Assembly: GCA_002951995.1 (NCBI GenBank) | Contig: CP019797.1 | Span: forward strand, 728,501-792,500 | DNA from: Stenotrophomonas acidaminiphila | Lineage (GTDB): Bacteria > Pseudomonadota > Gammaproteobacteria > Xanthomonadales > Xanthomonadaceae | DNA: 64,000 bases | Direction of reading: 5' to 3' | Shown: positions 8,669-17,358 of the stretch, piece by piece | Layout of the letters: each line of letters opens with the position of its first letter | Position numbering within the stretch: position 1 is the first letter of the stretch | Made by a program: the position numbers and the translations under genes | Notes under the pieces: generated by a model | Told to the model about the DNA's origin: nothing | Database searches by the model: none | What the model saw: only the letters and a program-made list of their open reading frames with translations

Positions 8669-9928
8669 ATGCCCTTTTCCCGACTCGGCCTGTCTCCCTA
8701 CGTGTTGCCCGCACTGGCGCGCGCGCTGAAGCAGGCGGGCTACGCCGCGCCCACGCCGATCCAGCAGCAGGCGCTGCCGGTGCTGCTGAAGGGGCAGGAC
8801 GTGCTGGCGCTGGCACCGACCGGCTCGGGCAAGACCGCCGCCTATGTGCTGCCGGCCCTGCAGCAGTTGTTCCTGGCACCGCCGCGCAGGCCGCGGGTGC
8901 TGCGGCAACTGGTGCTGGTGCCCACGCGCGAGCTGGCGCTGCAGGTGGCCGACGTGTTCGCGACGCTGGGCCGCGAACTGCCGCGGCAGCCGCGGGTGGT
9001 GTGCGCGGTGGGCGGGGTGTCGATCAACCCGCAGATGATGGCGCTGCGCGGGGGCGCCGACGTGGTGGTGGCCACCCCCGGGCGCCTGCTCGATCTGCTG
9101 GCGCACAACGCGCTGTCGCTGCGCCAGGTGCAGCTGCTGGTGCTGGACGAGGCCGATCGGCTGCTGGAACTGGGCTTCGGCGACGAGCTGCGCCGGATCC
9201 TTGCCGAACTGCCCGTGCAGCGGCAGACGGCGTTGTTCTCGGCCACCTTCGCCGAGCCGATCGCGGCACTGGCGGACGCCGGCCTGCGTGCGCCCGCGCG
9301 CCTGCAGGTCGATGCGCAGGCCCCCGCGCGGATCGAGCAGCGCGCGTTGCGGGTCGATGGCGCGCGCCGCGTCGAGTTGCTGCTGGCGCTGCTGGCCGAT
9401 CCGCGCTGGCGGCAGGTGCTGGTGTTCGTCGCCAGCATCCGCGAGGGCGACCGTCTGGCCGGCGCGCTGCGCGGGCACGGCATCGCCGCGCAGGCACTGC
9501 ATGGCGACCTGTCGCAGGGCCGCCGGGTGCGCACCCTGCAGGCGTTCAAGGAGGGGCAGCTGCAGGTGCTGGTGGCGACCGACGTGGCCGCGCGCGGCAT
9601 CGACATCGCCGGCCTGCCGGTGGTGGTGAATTACGCATTGCCGCGCTCGCCGGCCGATTACCTGCACCGCATCGGCCGCACCGGCCGTGCCGGCGCCACC
9701 GGACTGGCGGTGAGCCTGGTCGAGGCTGCGGCGCTGGCGCACTGGCGGGTGATCTGCCGGCGCCATGGCCTGCGCCTGGAGCCGGAAGTGGTGCCGGGTT
9801 TCGAGCCGGCCGAGGCGGCGCCGGCCGCCGTGCCGGCCGGCGACGGCAATGGCGGCATCAAGGGCCGCCGGCCCAGCCGGAAGGACCGGCTGCGCGCCGC
9901 GGCGGCTGCGGACAAGACCGCCGGCTGA
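8669..9928 (+). CDS. rhlE: DEAD-box ATP-dependent RNA helicase, RhlE type
   Basis: A 419-residue RNA helicase with all DEAD-box motifs in order: Q-motif (YAAPTPIQQQALP), motif I APTGSGKTAAY, Ia PTRELALQ, Ib TPGR, II DEAD, III SAT, IV/V (LVFVASIREGDRL, TDVAARGIDI) and VI HRIGRTGRAG. The basic C-terminal tail (GRRPSRKDRLRAAAAADKTAG) is a usual RNA-contacting extension. It unwinds short RNA duplexes using ATP, in ribosome assembly or RNA decay. The start at 8669 puts the Q-motif about 25 residues in, as in the family. It follows the deacetylase gene by 40 bases. Confidence 0.92.
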   Translation: MPFSRLGLSPYVLPALARALKQAGYAAPTPIQQQALPVLLKGQDVLALAPTGSGKTAAYVLPALQQLFLAPPRRPRVLRQLVLVPTRELALQVADVFATLGRELPRQPRVVCAVGGVSINPQMMALRGGADVVVATPGRLLDLLAHNALSLRQVQLLVLDEADRLLELGFGDELRRILAELPVQRQTALFSATFAEPIAALADAGLRAPARLQVDAQAPARIEQRALRVDGARRVELLLALLADPRWRQVLVFVASIREGDRLAGALRGHGIAAQALHGDLSQGRRVRTLQAFKEGQLQVLVATDVAARGIDIAGLPVVVNYALPRSPADYLHRIGRTGRAGATGLAVSLVEAAALAHWRVICRRHGLRLEPEVVPGFEPAEAAPAAVPAGDGNGGIKGRRPSRKDRLRAAAAADKTAG

Positions 9929-9938
9929 ACTGCGCGGG

Positions 9939-9955
9939 GCCGGGCAGGGCCCGGC
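9939..9955. terminator. short hairpin between convergent genes
   Basis: GCCGGGC / GCCCGGC with a 3-base loop, between the helicase stop and the DUF6172 stop. The stem is short and has no T-run, so a terminator role is only suggested by position. Confidence 0.3.
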
Positions 9956-9968
9956 AGCGCAGGCGCGG

Positions 9969-10298
9969 TCAATCCTCGAAGTCGCTTTCCGGCGGCAGGT
10001 CCGCGGCGGCCGCCGGGCGCGGCGTGCGCTTGCCGGGCTTGCGCAGCACTTCCACGTAGAACTGGCGGTTGCCAGCGGCCACCAGCGCGTCCACCGCACG
10101 GATCAGCTCGGGAAACGGCACCGGCTGCGCGCTGGCCTCGTCGACGCCGGCCTTGCTGTCGAAATCCCAGAAATCGGCGCCGGCCGGCAGCGGCTTGCCG
10201 CGCTCGCGCCTGACGTACTTGCGGATGTCGTGCTTGCTGGCTTCCAGCAGGCGCTCGGGATGCTTGCCTTCGATATCGAGGCGGTAGGTTCTTCTCAC
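9969..10298 (-). CDS. DUF6172 family protein
   Basis: A 109-residue basic protein. The N-terminal segment RTYRLDIEGKHPERLLEASKHDIRKYVRRERGKPLP, followed by GADFWDFD and FYVEVLRKPGKR, matches what I recall of the DUF6172 family, widespread in gammaproteobacteria and without a known function. It has no signal peptide or membrane segment and is likely cytoplasmic; the basic IRKYVRRER patch could contact nucleic acid (inference only). It lies downstream of the methyltransferase gene with a 77-base gap. Confidence 0.7.
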   Translation of the reverse strand: MRRTYRLDIEGKHPERLLEASKHDIRKYVRRERGKPLPAGADFWDFDSKAGVDEASAQPVPFPELIRAVDALVAAGNRQFYVEVLRKPGKRTPRPAAAADLPPESDFED

Positions 10299-10375
10299 GG
10301 GACTCTCGTCAGGGTGCCGGCCCGGGACGGGCGGGGCAATGGCACGATTATCCGCGCAAACGGTGCCGCCGTGGT

Positions 10376-11047
10376 TCAGGCGCGGCGCGCGACCAGCAGC
10401 CAGTTGTTGAAGGGCGTGTTGCCGTACAGCGGCGACAGGCTGACCTGCAGGCCGGCCTGCTCGAGCAGCGCGCGCAGGCTGGCGGCGTCGGGGTAGTGGC
10501 GCGGGCGGAACTGCATCCAGCCGATCCAGTTGGCGGCGCGGTCGCCGATGCGCGAGATGCGGCCGCGGCGGCTGTCGTCGGCCAGGGCCATGCGCAGGAC
10601 CAGCCGGCCATCGCCATCGAGCATCGCCGCGGCGCGCCGCAGCAGCGCCGATTGCGCCTCGGCCGGCAGGTACTGGAGGACGTCGAGGATGGCCACGCTG
10701 CCGCGGTGCTCGGGCAGGGTGGTGGCCAGGTCCATCACCTCGAAAGCGCTGGCGGCCAGGCCGGCACGGCGGGCGACGGCATCGGCGCGGCGGATCTTGG
10801 CGGCATCGTTGTCCACCCCGCGGTAGCGCTGCGGCTGGCCGTCGTGGCGCAGCGCATGCGCCAGCAGGCCCAGCCCGCAGCCCATGTCCAGCAGCGGCGC
10901 GTGGCTGCCGCGCAGCGCCTCCAGCACGCCGGGGTAGAGCGGATCGCTGCGCAGCTTGGACAGCACGTAGCAGTAGTCCCAGCGGTTGCCCAGCGGGTGG
11001 CGCGGGGCGAACGCGCGGGCGATGGCCCGGGCATCCTGGGCGGCCAT
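10376..11047 (-). CDS. class I SAM-dependent methyltransferase
   Basis: A 223-residue methyltransferase with a Rossmann fold. Motif I is LLDMGCGLGLLAHALR, followed by the acidic ribose-binding YRGVDNDAAKI and the motif IV region VAILDVLQYLPAE. An N-terminal helical segment (RWDYCYVLSKLRSDPLYPGVLEAL) is typical of small-molecule methyltransferases. The substrate is unknown. I chose the ATG at 11047; an in-frame GTG at 11074 overlaps the stop of the upstream SGNH gene as GTGA and could be the true, translationally coupled start. It is probably the third gene of an aminotransferase-SGNH-methyltransferase operon. Confidence 0.82.
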   Translation of the reverse strand: MAAQDARAIARAFAPRHPLGNRWDYCYVLSKLRSDPLYPGVLEALRGSHAPLLDMGCGLGLLAHALRHDGQPQRYRGVDNDAAKIRRADAVARRAGLAASAFEVMDLATTLPEHRGSVAILDVLQYLPAEAQSALLRRAAAMLDGDGRLVLRMALADDSRRGRISRIGDRAANWIGWMQFRPRHYPDAASLRALLEQAGLQVSLSPLYGNTPFNNWLLVARRA

Positions 11048-11070
11048 GGCCGCGGTCCCGGATGGCCTGC

Positions 11071-11720
11071 TCACGCGGCGGTCGTGCCGGTCAGCAGGTC
11101 GGCCGCCACCGGCAGCGCCTGCTCCACCCACAGCCGGTACATCGCCGCCGAAGGGTGCAGGCCGTCGTCGACCAGCATCGCCGCCTCGGCACCCTGCGCG
11201 CGGCTGGCCGGGGTGATGTCGACGAACGCCACGCCGTAATCGCCGCAGCAGGCGCGCGCGGCGGCGTTGAAGTCGTCGATCTCGCAGGCGATGACGGCCG
11301 CGTCGCGGCCGTGCGCGGCCGCATACGGGGTCACCCCCCAATCGGGAATGGACAGCACCAGTACCCGCCGCGGGTCTTCGGCGGCAAGCCCCACCGCGCG
11401 TTGCAGCAACTGCTCGAACTGCTGGCGGTATTCGGCGAGCGGGCGCCCGCGGTACTGGTTGTTGACCCGATCAGCAGGCTCGCCAGCGCGTACGGGCCAC
11501 GTGGCGCGGCCGCGTCGATGGCGGCGGCCAGTTCGTCGGTGGTCCAGCCGGTGGTGGCGATGACCTCCGGGTCGGCCAGTGCCAGGCCACGCGCGCGCAG
11601 CGCCGCGGCCAGCTGGAACGGCCAGGTGCCTGCGGCGGGCACGCCTTCGCCGATGGTGTAGGAATCGCCCAGCGCCAGGTAGCGCGCGCTGCTGGCCGTG
11701 GCCGGTCCGCTGTTGCCCAT
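11071..11720 (-). CDS. SGNH/GDSL hydrolase, frameshifted
   Basis: A GDSL-type esterase or lipase of 216 residues when read across one frame break. The 5' part has block I (YLALGDSYTIGEG) and ends at SLLIG; the 3' part begins in another frame with VNNQYRGRPL, giving the expected block III GVNN, and carries block V (DGLHPSA). The break is at the CCC run 11466-11468; one more C joins both halves perfectly and makes the length a multiple of three. It is cytoplasmic (no signal peptide) and follows the aminotransferase gene by 9 bases. It is likely functional if the missing base is a sequencing error. Confidence 0.82.
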
Positions 11721-11729
11721 CGCCGCGCC

Positions 11730-13001
11730 TCAGGCCACCGCGCTGCGGGTCTTCAGCGGCACCACCTTGGTGATCCGCTCGGCACGGCGCGCCAGCACCC
11801 GGTCGATGCGGCCGAATACCTCGCGCATGGTCGCGGCCTCGGGCAGCAGGGTCACCCGGAAGTGGTGGCGGTAGGGCACGTTGAAGCTGGAGCCGGGCAC
11901 CACCAGCACGCCCTCGTCGTTCATCAGCTCCAGCGCGAATTCGTGGTCGTCGAACCCCTGCGCGGCGGGGCCGACCACCGCCGGGAACGCGTACAGCGCG
12001 CCGGCCGGCGCCACCAGCTGCAGGTGCTCGCTGGCGGCGCAGGCCTCGATCACCGCGCGCCGGGTTTCGTACAGGCGGCCGCCGGGCGCGCACAGCGCGG
12101 AGATGGTGTCCGGGCCGTTGACCGCCGCCTCGATGGCGTACTGGCCCGGCACGTTGGCGCACAACCGCAGCGCGCTGAGCAGGTCCAGCGCGGCACGGAA
12201 CTCGCCCAGCCGCGCGGCGTCGCCGGACAGCAGCATCCAGCCCACGCGCCAGCCGCAGGCGCGGTGCACCTTGCTCAGGCCGCTGAAGGTCAGGCACGGG
12301 TGGTCCCCGGCCAGCGGCGCGACCGGCTGGAACTGCGCGCCGTCGTAGAGGATCTGGTCGTAGATCTCGTCCACCAGCAGCAGCAGGTTGTGCCTGCGGG
12401 CCACGGCGACGATCTTTTCCAGCAGCTCGCGCGGGTAGCTGGCGCCGCTGGGGTTGTTGGGGTTGATCAGCACGATGGCGCGGGTCCGCGAGGACACCAG
12501 CGTCTCGATCTCCACCGGGTCGGGCTGGAAGCCGTTCTCCGGCCGGCAGCGGTAATACACCGGGCGGCCGTCGTTGAGGATGGTGGCCGCCGACCACAGC
12601 GGGTAATCGGGCGAGGGCACCAGTACTTCGTCGCCGGGGTTGAGCAGCGCGCGCAGCGACAGGTCGATCAGTTCGGACACGCCATTGCCGAGGAACACGC
12701 GGTCGGCGTGGGCATCGGGCGCGCCGCGCCACGCATACGCCGCGGCGATGGCCTCGCGCGCCACCGGCAGGCCCTGCTGGTGGGTGTAGGGGTCGGTGCG
12801 GCCCATGTCGTCGGCGATGGCGTGCTGCAGGTGCTCGGGCGCGCGGAAGCCGAAGTTGCCCGGGTTGCCGATGTTGAGCTTGATCAGCCTGCGGCCCTGG
12901 GCCTCCAGCTCGCGGGCTCGCCGGGCCAGTTCGCCACGGATCTCGTAGCGCACTTCGGACAGGCGTTCGCGGGTGGGCAGCGGCTTGGCAGGGCTTGACA
13001 T
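11730..13001 (-). CDS. alaA: AlaA-like PLP-dependent aminotransferase
   Basis: A class I/II aminotransferase of 423 residues, closest in pattern to the alanine transaminase AlaA (glutamate-pyruvate). The first conserved block is LSEVRYEIRGELARRARELEAQGRRLIKLNIGNPGNFGF; the NPNNPSGASY motif, the DEIYDQILYDG segment and the PLP-lysine region TFSGLSKVHRACGWRVGW are all clear. The enzyme makes alanine from pyruvate in the cytoplasm. The start MSSPAKPLPTRERL is chosen by family; ATGs at 13013 and 13016 are alternatives. The frame is open far upstream as an antisense artefact. Confidence 0.88.
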   Translation of the reverse strand: MSSPAKPLPTRERLSEVRYEIRGELARRARELEAQGRRLIKLNIGNPGNFGFRAPEHLQHAIADDMGRTDPYTHQQGLPVAREAIAAAYAWRGAPDAHADRVFLGNGVSELIDLSLRALLNPGDEVLVPSPDYPLWSAATILNDGRPVYYRCRPENGFQPDPVEIETLVSSRTRAIVLINPNNPSGASYPRELLEKIVAVARRHNLLLLVDEIYDQILYDGAQFQPVAPLAGDHPCLTFSGLSKVHRACGWRVGWMLLSGDAARLGEFRAALDLLSALRLCANVPGQYAIEAAVNGPDTISALCAPGGRLYETRRAVIEACAASEHLQLVAPAGALYAFPAVVGPAAQGFDDHEFALELMNDEGVLVVPGSSFNVPYRHHFRVTLLPEAATMREVFGRIDRVLARRAERITKVVPLKTRSAVA

Positions 13002-13118
13002 GCGTGGGGCCATCATGGGCGGGAAACCGCATGGTAGCGGAATTGCTGCGATGCGGGGCGATGGTTCCGGGCGGAACGGAAATCGGCCCCGGCAGGCGGC
13101 CGCGAACGCCGCGCCGCT

Positions 13119-13124
13119 TAGAAT
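13119..13124 (+). promoter_or_regulatory. -10 element (TAGAAT) of rsgA
   Basis: TAGAAT ends 6 bases before the rsgA ATG, and no Shine-Dalgarno sequence lies between, so transcription would start at or within a base or two of the ATG and give a leaderless mRNA. The same 12 bases (TAGAATTGGCCG) recur at 40014-40025 before the zinc-finger gene. Confidence 0.45.
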
Positions 13125-13130
13125 TGGCCG

Positions 13131-14228
13131 ATGACCGACACCATCGATTTCAGCGCGCTGCGCGCCATCGGCTGGCCCTGGCCGGGCCCACCCGAAGCCC
13201 CGGCCTGGCAGGCCGCCTTCGCCGCACATCCGCGGGCGCGGCCGGCGCGGGTGATCGAGCAGCACCGTTCCGGTTACGTGGTGGCCGACGCGCCCGACGC
13301 CGCGCTCAAGGCCGAGTCGCTGCCGGAGTGGCAGCGCCCGCGCTTCCCCAGCCACGAGCGCGCGGCGGTCGGCGACTGGGTGTTGCTGGAGGACGCGCGC
13401 ATCGTCGCGCTGCTGCCGCGGCGGACTTCGATCAAGCGCGGCGCGGCCGGCGAGCACTACCACCAGCAGGTGATCGCCGCCAACATCGATACGGTGTTCA
13501 TCGTCTGCGGGCTGGACGCGGACTTCAATCCGCGCCGGATCGAGCGCTACCTGATGCTGGCCGGCAGCGGTGGCGCGGCGCCGGTGGTGGTGCTGACCAA
13601 GGCCGACCAGACCGAGTACGGCGCCGACGCGCTGGCGGTGCTGGAAGACCTGGCCGCGCAGGACATCCCGCTGCTGGCGATCAACGGCAGGGACCCGGCC
13701 AGCGTCGCCGCGCTGGCGCCGTGGCTGGGGCCGGGCCGCACCGTGGTGCTGGTCGGCTCCTCCGGCGCCGGCAAGTCCACGCTCACCAACACCCTGCTGG
13801 GCGAGGACCGGATGAAGACCGGCGCGGTGCGCGACAGCGATTCGCGCGGCCGCCACACCACCACCCACCGCGCGCTGCTGCCGCTGCCCGGCGGCGCCTG
13901 CCTGATCGACACCCCGGGCATGCGCGAACTCAAACCCACCGGCGAGGAAACCCTGGCCGAAGGCGGCTTCGCCGACATCGAGGCGCTGACCACGCAGTGC
14001 CGCTTCCGCGACTGTTCGCACCAGCACGAGCCCGGCTGCGCGGTGCGCGCGGCGATCGAGCGTGGCGAGATCGACGAAAGCCGCCTGCTCAACTACCTCA
14101 AGCTGCGCGAGGAAGTGGCCGCGGCCGCGGCCAAGCTGGCGCAGCGCCAGGCCGAGCAGGCCACCGAACGCAGGAGCAGCGGCCGCGGCGCGCAGTGGCG
14201 GCCGGCGGGGAAACCGAAGCGGCGCTGA
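13131..14228 (+). CDS. rsgA: ribosome small-subunit-dependent GTPase A
   Basis: A 365-residue circularly permuted GTPase that acts in late 30S subunit maturation. An N-terminal OB-fold (residues 30-105) binds rRNA; the GTPase motifs appear in permuted order: G4 TKAD, G1 GSSGAGKST, G2 region GRHTTTHR, and G3 DTPG. The C-terminal zinc knuckle CRFRDCSHQHEPGC follows, then a basic tail. It is divergent from the aminotransferase operon, and the TAGAAT box suggests a leaderless transcript. Confidence 0.95.
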   Translation: MTDTIDFSALRAIGWPWPGPPEAPAWQAAFAAHPRARPARVIEQHRSGYVVADAPDAALKAESLPEWQRPRFPSHERAAVGDWVLLEDARIVALLPRRTSIKRGAAGEHYHQQVIAANIDTVFIVCGLDADFNPRRIERYLMLAGSGGAAPVVVLTKADQTEYGADALAVLEDLAAQDIPLLAINGRDPASVAALAPWLGPGRTVVLVGSSGAGKSTLTNTLLGEDRMKTGAVRDSDSRGRHTTTHRALLPLPGGACLIDTPGMRELKPTGEETLAEGGFADIEALTTQCRFRDCSHQHEPGCAVRAAIERGEIDESRLLNYLKLREEVAAAAAKLAQRQAEQATERRSSGRGAQWRPAGKPKRR

Positions 14229-14471
14229 GGCGACGGCGGCCGCGGGCAGCGGGGCATTGCTGGAAAGCCGTCCGCGGTGCCATGCACCATCATCGCTTCG
14301 CGCCGAGCCGGCCGGCATGGCCGGGGAGCAGGCGCCCCGGCGCGGGTGACGGCCACCGGCCCGGGTGTCACGCGGCCGGCGTCGTCCGCTGCCGGTACCG
14401 GGCCGGCGGTGCGGCGCCTGTTGCCACTTCCCACCGAGTACCCGGTGCGGGCGGATTGCTATGGTGTACGC

Positions 14472-15725
14472 ATGAGCCTGTCCCGCGCCCCTTCCGATCC
14501 GGCCATCGCCCACCATGCCGCGCTCGACGCGCGGCTGGTCGCGGCGGTACGTGGCATCCGGTTGCTGACCCTGGCCAGCTGGCCAGCATCGACGCGGGCG
14601 CCGTTCCTGGACAGCGTGGCCCGCGGCGCGCCACAGCTGCCGCAGGTGGTCTACCCGCGGCACGATTTCAGCGCGGCGCGGCGCGAACTGGCGGCGATCG
14701 CCACCGCCGCCGACCCGGCGCATCCGCTGGGCCGCTACCTGCGCGATTCGGTCGCCAGCTGGGACCTGGCCGCGCGCCTGCTGGAAGCGCTGGGCACGCC
14801 CGAGGTGGATGCGCTGTCGGCGCAGCTGTTCGGTACCCCGGAACAGCCAATGCCCGGCCACGGGCCGACCGTGCGCGAGGCGGCGCGGCACTTCATCCAG
14901 ATCGCCAACGAGCTGGACCACGAACTGCTGGCGCCCGAGGAGCAGGTGCCGGTGTCGGCTACCGCGCTGCAGCTGCAGTTGCAGAACGACCTGGACGGCT
15001 TCTTCGAGTCGCGCGTGATCAACGTGGTGCTGGACCCGGACCTGATCGCCAAGGCCGCGGCCGGCGCCACCCAGATCCGGCTGCGCAGCGGTGCCTGCTT
15101 CAGCGTGTATGACCGCGCGCAGCTGTTCCACCACGAGGCGCTGGTGCATTCGCTGACCGCGCTCAACGGGCGCCGGCAGGCGCTGCTGCCGAGCCTGGCG
15201 CTGGCGTCGCCGCGGGTCACCGCCACCCAGGAGGGGCTGGCGACGTTCGCCGAGCAGATCACCGGCAGCATCGACATCCAGCGGCTCAAGCGCATCAGCC
15301 TGCGCATCGAGGCGGTCGCGATGGCGCGCGACGGTGCCGATTTCATCGAGGTGTTCCGGTATTTCCGTGATGCCGGGCAGGCCGCGGAGGAAAGCTTCGC
15401 CTCGGCCCAGCGGGTGTTCCGCGGGGTGCCGGTGAGCGGCGGCGGCGCCTTCACCAAGGACACCGTGTACCTGCGCGGGCTGGTGTCGGTGCATACCTTC
15501 TTCCGGCAGATGCTGCGCGACGAGAAGCTGCGTTACTGCCACTGGCTGTTCGCCGGCAAGATGACGCTGGGCGACGCGCAGGCGCTGGCGCCGTTGTTCG
15601 AGAGCGGCGTGCTGGCGCCACCGCGCTGGCTGCCGCCGTGGCTGCAGCGCGCCAACCGGCTGGCCGGCACGCTGGCGTTCTCGCTGTTCGCCAACCGCAT
15701 CCGCATGGACCGCATCGGCGAATAG
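14472..15725 (+). CDS. DUF1704 (QEGLA-motif) putative metallopeptidase
   Basis: A 417-residue protein of the family called flavohemoglobin expression-modulating QEGLA motif protein (DUF1704). The QEGLATF motif is at residues 253-259. About 30 residues earlier is HEALVH (H221, E222, H226), an HExxxH zinc site as in the MATCAP/KIAA0895L tubulin-tyrosine carboxypeptidases of the same domain family; the Glu of QEGLA would be the third metal ligand. A peptidase role is thus likely, with unknown bacterial substrate. It has no signal peptide. TATGGT 8 bases before the ATG hints at a leaderless transcript. Confidence 0.82.
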   Translation: MSLSRAPSDPAIAHHAALDARLVAAVRGIRLLTLASWPASTRAPFLDSVARGAPQLPQVVYPRHDFSAARRELAAIATAADPAHPLGRYLRDSVASWDLAARLLEALGTPEVDALSAQLFGTPEQPMPGHGPTVREAARHFIQIANELDHELLAPEEQVPVSATALQLQLQNDLDGFFESRVINVVLDPDLIAKAAAGATQIRLRSGACFSVYDRAQLFHHEALVHSLTALNGRRQALLPSLALASPRVTATQEGLATFAEQITGSIDIQRLKRISLRIEAVAMARDGADFIEVFRYFRDAGQAAEESFASAQRVFRGVPVSGGGAFTKDTVYLRGLVSVHTFFRQMLRDEKLRYCHWLFAGKMTLGDAQALAPLFESGVLAPPRWLPPWLQRANRLAGTLAFSLFANRIRMDRIGE

Positions 15726-16179
15726 CACGCGCGCAGATATTGGTTGCCACTGCAACGGCCTCGCCCTCGCATTGATTGCGTGAACCACAGCCACAGGCTA
15801 TGGGTCGGGGGGCGTACGCGCATGCCGCGCTGCTGGCTGGCGCCGTGGTGCGGGTAGTGCTGGCCATCGCCAAGTCGCGGATTCAGCGGGTGTTTTTGCC
15901 GGCACCGGGGCGCTCGCGGGCGGCCGCGGCGCCGGCCCGTGGCGTTGCCTGTGGGTATGGGCGCAGGCGGTCCGCGGGGATGTGTCCGGCGTTGACGCTG
16001 CGGGTTGCCACGCGCCAAGGTGAAGACGCGACGGGCGGTACGGCGGGGAGGCCGCACCGGGGGAGCCGGCGCAGACGCAGGGAGGCGGAAGGCAGGCATG
16101 CCGGGGTTCCGGCCCGCCGGCCCGCGGGCCCGCCATCGGTGGCATCCCATCATTCCTGCCTTCTTCGTCCGGGGGACGC
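15726..16179. other. intergenic region without a supported gene
   Basis: About 450 bases between the DUF1704 gene and the serine hydrolase gene. Its first 60 bases are relatively AT-rich, as for a promoter or a 3' UTR; the remainder is GC-rich, and its open frames have biased R/A/P/G composition with no recognisable features. The serine hydrolase promoter should lie in the final part, but I see no convincing -35/-10 pair. Confidence 0.45.
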
Positions 16180-17292
16180 ATGCGCAACCGTTTTTGCCCG
16201 CGGTGGATTCCTGTGGTGTGGCATGTGGCGCTGCTGCTGGCATGCCTGGCGCTGCCATTGCTGGCAAGCGCGGCCGATGCCGCCAGCCGCCAGGCCGCGA
16301 TCGACCAGCTGATGCAGCCCTATGACGGCGACGTTCCGGGCGCCTCGTTGCTGGTGCTCAAGGATGGCAAGGCGCTGGTCCGGCGCGGCTACGGGCGTGC
16401 CGACCTGGAGCGCGGCATCGCCGCCGGCACCGACACCAATTACCGGCTGGCCTCGGTGAGCAAGCAGTTCACCGCCGCGGCCATCCTGCTGCTGGCGCAG
16501 GACGGCACGCTGTCCATCGACGACCCGGTCAAGCGCTGGCTGCCTTCGCTGCCGGCCGTGGCCGACGCCATCAGCCTGCGCCAGCTGCTCGCGCATACTT
16601 CCGGCGTACTCGATTACGAGGACCTGATGGGGGCCTCCTGGCAGGGGCAGATCCGCGATGCCGGCGTGCTGGCGCTGCTGGAGCGCGAGAACCGGCTGTA
16701 CTTCCCGCCGGGCACCGCCTACCGCTACAGCAACAGCGGCTATGCGCTGCTGGCGCTGGTGGTCGAGCGCGCCTCGGGGATGGACTTCCCCGCGTTCCTG
16801 CACGCCCGCATCTTCGCCCCGCTGGGCATGCGCGACAGCCTGGCCTACGTTGCCGGCGGCCGCGACGTGCCGCATCGCGCCTGGGGCTACAGCCAGGCCG
16901 CGCAGGGCTGGGAACGCACCGACCAGAACAGCTACAGCGCCGTGCTCGGCGATGGCGGCATCTATTCGAGCATCGACGACCTGGCGCGCTGGGACGCGGC
17001 CTGGTACGACGGCCGCCTGTTCGATGACGCCACCCGCGCGCTGGCGCTCGGCCGCCAGGTGCAGGTGGATACCACCCCGGAAGCGACCTGGTACGGCTTC
17101 GGCTGGCGTATCGCCGAGGGCCGGCAATGGCACAACGGCGAGAGCATCGGCTTCCGCAACACCCTGGTGCGCTGGCCGCAGCAGCACCTGACGGTGGTGC
17201 TGCTGAGCAACCGCAACGACCCGACGCCGTATGCGACCGCGCAGGCGATCGGCGCACTGTTCCTCGACGAGATTCCACCAGCGCGGCCCTGA
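16180..17292 (+). CDS. exported serine hydrolase, class C beta-lactamase family
   Basis: A 370-residue periplasmic serine hydrolase of the beta-lactamase / D-aminopeptidase / esterase family (Pfam Beta-lactamase). A signal peptide covers about residues 1-32 (ending ASAADA). The catalytic SxxK is in RLASVSKQFTAA, the YxN motif is YSNSGYALLA, and the third motif is HNG in QWHNGESIGF. Members cleave D-amino-acid amides, D-alanyl peptides or esters as well as beta-lactams. It begins a co-oriented group with the TonB receptor and the Tat-exported racemase, which makes a D-amino-acid peptide substrate plausible. Confidence 0.85.
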   Translation: MRNRFCPRWIPVVWHVALLLACLALPLLASAADAASRQAAIDQLMQPYDGDVPGASLLVLKDGKALVRRGYGRADLERGIAAGTDTNYRLASVSKQFTAAAILLLAQDGTLSIDDPVKRWLPSLPAVADAISLRQLLAHTSGVLDYEDLMGASWQGQIRDAGVLALLERENRLYFPPGTAYRYSNSGYALLALVVERASGMDFPAFLHARIFAPLGMRDSLAYVAGGRDVPHRAWGYSQAAQGWERTDQNSYSAVLGDGGIYSSIDDLARWDAAWYDGRLFDDATRALALGRQVQVDTTPEATWYGFGWRIAEGRQWHNGESIGFRNTLVRWPQQHLTVVLLSNRNDPTPYATAQAIGALFLDEIPPARP

Positions 17293-17358
17293 CCGCGCTG
17301 CCCGCTCCGCCGCTGTACCTGCTGGGTTGTCCGTCCCCGTCGTTCCCCTGGAGAGATC

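Noticed and set aside
11730..15794. One 1354-codon minus-strand gene containing the aminotransferase
   Set aside because: Only the C-terminal 423 residues are an aminotransferase; the rest is antisense to rsgA and the DUF1704 gene.
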